Positions 41,947 through 42,326 of a stretch of 42,326 nt of DNA are shown one piece after another (the stretch's first letter is position 1; each line of letters opens with the position of its first letter). The notes beneath the pieces were generated by a model. That model worked only from the letters and a program-made list of their open reading frames with translations, did not search any database and was not told the origin of the DNA. The stretch is from contig CAMTPC010000014.1 in assembly GCA_947074295.1 (NCBI GenBank), positions 1 through 42,326 of the forward strand, given 5' to 3'. The DNA comes from an uncultured Bacteroides sp. Its GTDB lineage: Bacteria > Bacteroidota > Bacteroidia > Bacteroidales > Bacteroidaceae. Made by a program: the position numbers and the translations under genes.

Positions 41947-42326
41947 TTATTGGGCAACCAATTCCCATGGCCCCCATTCGTCTCTACCAGGATATTCGCC
42001 TGCAGAAACATACCACTTGTTCTTATAAATTTTACCATTATAAGTTACAAATGTACCTGCGTTAGGGTATGTAGCTTCAATATCATACTCCAAGGCAAAA
42101 TCAGGTGTTGTACCTTCGCCATTTTCAAGGATTAATTCCCATGGTCCATTGGGATTTCCTGGTACTTCGCCTGCACTAACCCACCATTTGCTGCGATACT
42201 TTTTCCCATTATAGGTTACTATTGTACCGGCGGTCGGATATGTTTTCGTACTATCATATTCTTCGATTTGACCATTGTCTCCACCTCCAGTGTTGCCGTT
42301 GTCACCACCTCCAGTGTTGCCGTTGT
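41947..42326 (-). CDS. Partial protein with tandem CBM5/12-type carbohydrate-binding modules
   Basis: The C-terminal 125 residues of a gene that enters from beyond 42326. Two similar modules of about 50 residues, each with YNGK.Y..KWW/Y.SAGE and ending GPWEL, match family 5/12 chitin-binding-type modules, whose surface Trp and Tyr residues bind sugar chains. A repeated NGNTGGGD linker precedes them. No catalytic domain is in view; such modules often sit at the end of secreted GH18 or other chitinases or proteases. No export signal can be assessed. Confidence 0.82.
   Translation of the reverse strand, partial: NGNTGGGDNGNTGGGDNGQIEEYDSTKTYPTAGTIVTYNGKKYRSKWWVSAGEVPGNPNGPWELILENGEGTTPDFALEYDIEATYPNAGTFVTYNGKIYKNKWYVSAGEYPGRDEWGPWELVAQ
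42279..42326. repeat. 24-bp tandem repeat encoding a Gly/Asn linker
   Basis: Two 24-bp units (42279-42302 and 42303-42326) differ at one base and encode the linker repeat NGNTGGGD. The array may go on beyond the window edge. Such in-frame repeats can change copy number without shifting the frame. Confidence 0.85.

Noticed and set aside
42279..42326. 24-bp repeats as a CRISPR array
   Set aside because: The units are directly adjacent with no spacers and encode an in-frame linker.

Overview
The window looks like a chromosomal segment of a Bacteroidales bacterium, most likely Bacteroides or a close relative. The evidence is the protein set (SbcCD, a stand-alone MetH activation domain, DUF4847 lipoprotein, ISAon1-type transposase remnant, a YicI-like GH31, tryptophanase with a Bacteroides-style N-terminus), the moderate-to-low GC content, the absence of strong Shine-Dalgarno sequences, and repeated -33 TTTG / -7 TAnnTTTG promoters. 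These promoters are especially clear before the tRNA genes. This is mostly core genome. No CRISPR array, intact mobile element, prophage or defence island is visible.

Layout. 1-4564 (minus): an apparent operon for carbohydrate use, with a secreted beta-helix protein, a GH31 alpha-xylosidase and the start of a UroD-like protein that leaves the window. 4731-5654: an SDR oxidoreductase facing tRNA-Phe across a shared terminator. 5789-10522 (minus): sppA-lpxK-punA-thiL. lpxK carries a perfect 38-bp palindrome inside its coding sequence. 10560-11670: about 1.1 kb without an intact gene, containing a decayed ISAon1-family transposase. 11708-13207 (minus): tRNA-Gly, tRNA-Tyr, ribH and a membrane-anchored TPR protein. 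13367-14769 (plus): recF and a DUF721/DciA-like gene. 14777-20084 (minus): a tight five-gene run (M3 peptidase, lipoprotein, dCMP deaminase, CtpA protease, 5-formyl-THF cyclo-ligase). 20278-23451: gapA diverges from mscL and guaA. 23551-27701 (minus): sbcD-sbcC, diverging from plsC. 28549-28811: intergenic, with a 26-bp inverted repeat. 28812-30608 (minus): an ECF sigma factor, a probable membrane regulator and a zinc-ribbon/MORN membrane protein. 30699-33720 (minus): dolichol-phosphate-mannose-synthase-like GT2, pyrC and a stand-alone MetH reactivation domain. 33835-39015: mfd (plus) and a YgiQ-type radical SAM gene (minus) whose 3' ends overlap. 39114-40147 (minus): three small genes, including a TusA-like protein without its cysteine. 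40369-41742: tnaA. 41947 to the end: C-terminus of a protein with two CBM5/12-type modules.

How the genes fit together: most are housekeeping, covering nucleotide supply (guaA, pyrC, dCMP deaminase, punA), repair (recF, mfd, sbcCD), envelope biogenesis (lpxK, sppA, ctpA, plsC), cofactors (thiL, ribH, 5-FCL, MetH reactivation) and central metabolism (gapA, tnaA). The accessory parts are the xylosidase operon, the sigma-factor locus and the CBM protein. I see no convincing wholly new system. The best leads are the two large palindromes, the sigma/MORN locus, the Cys-less TusA-like trio and the beta-helix/GH31/UroD-like operon.
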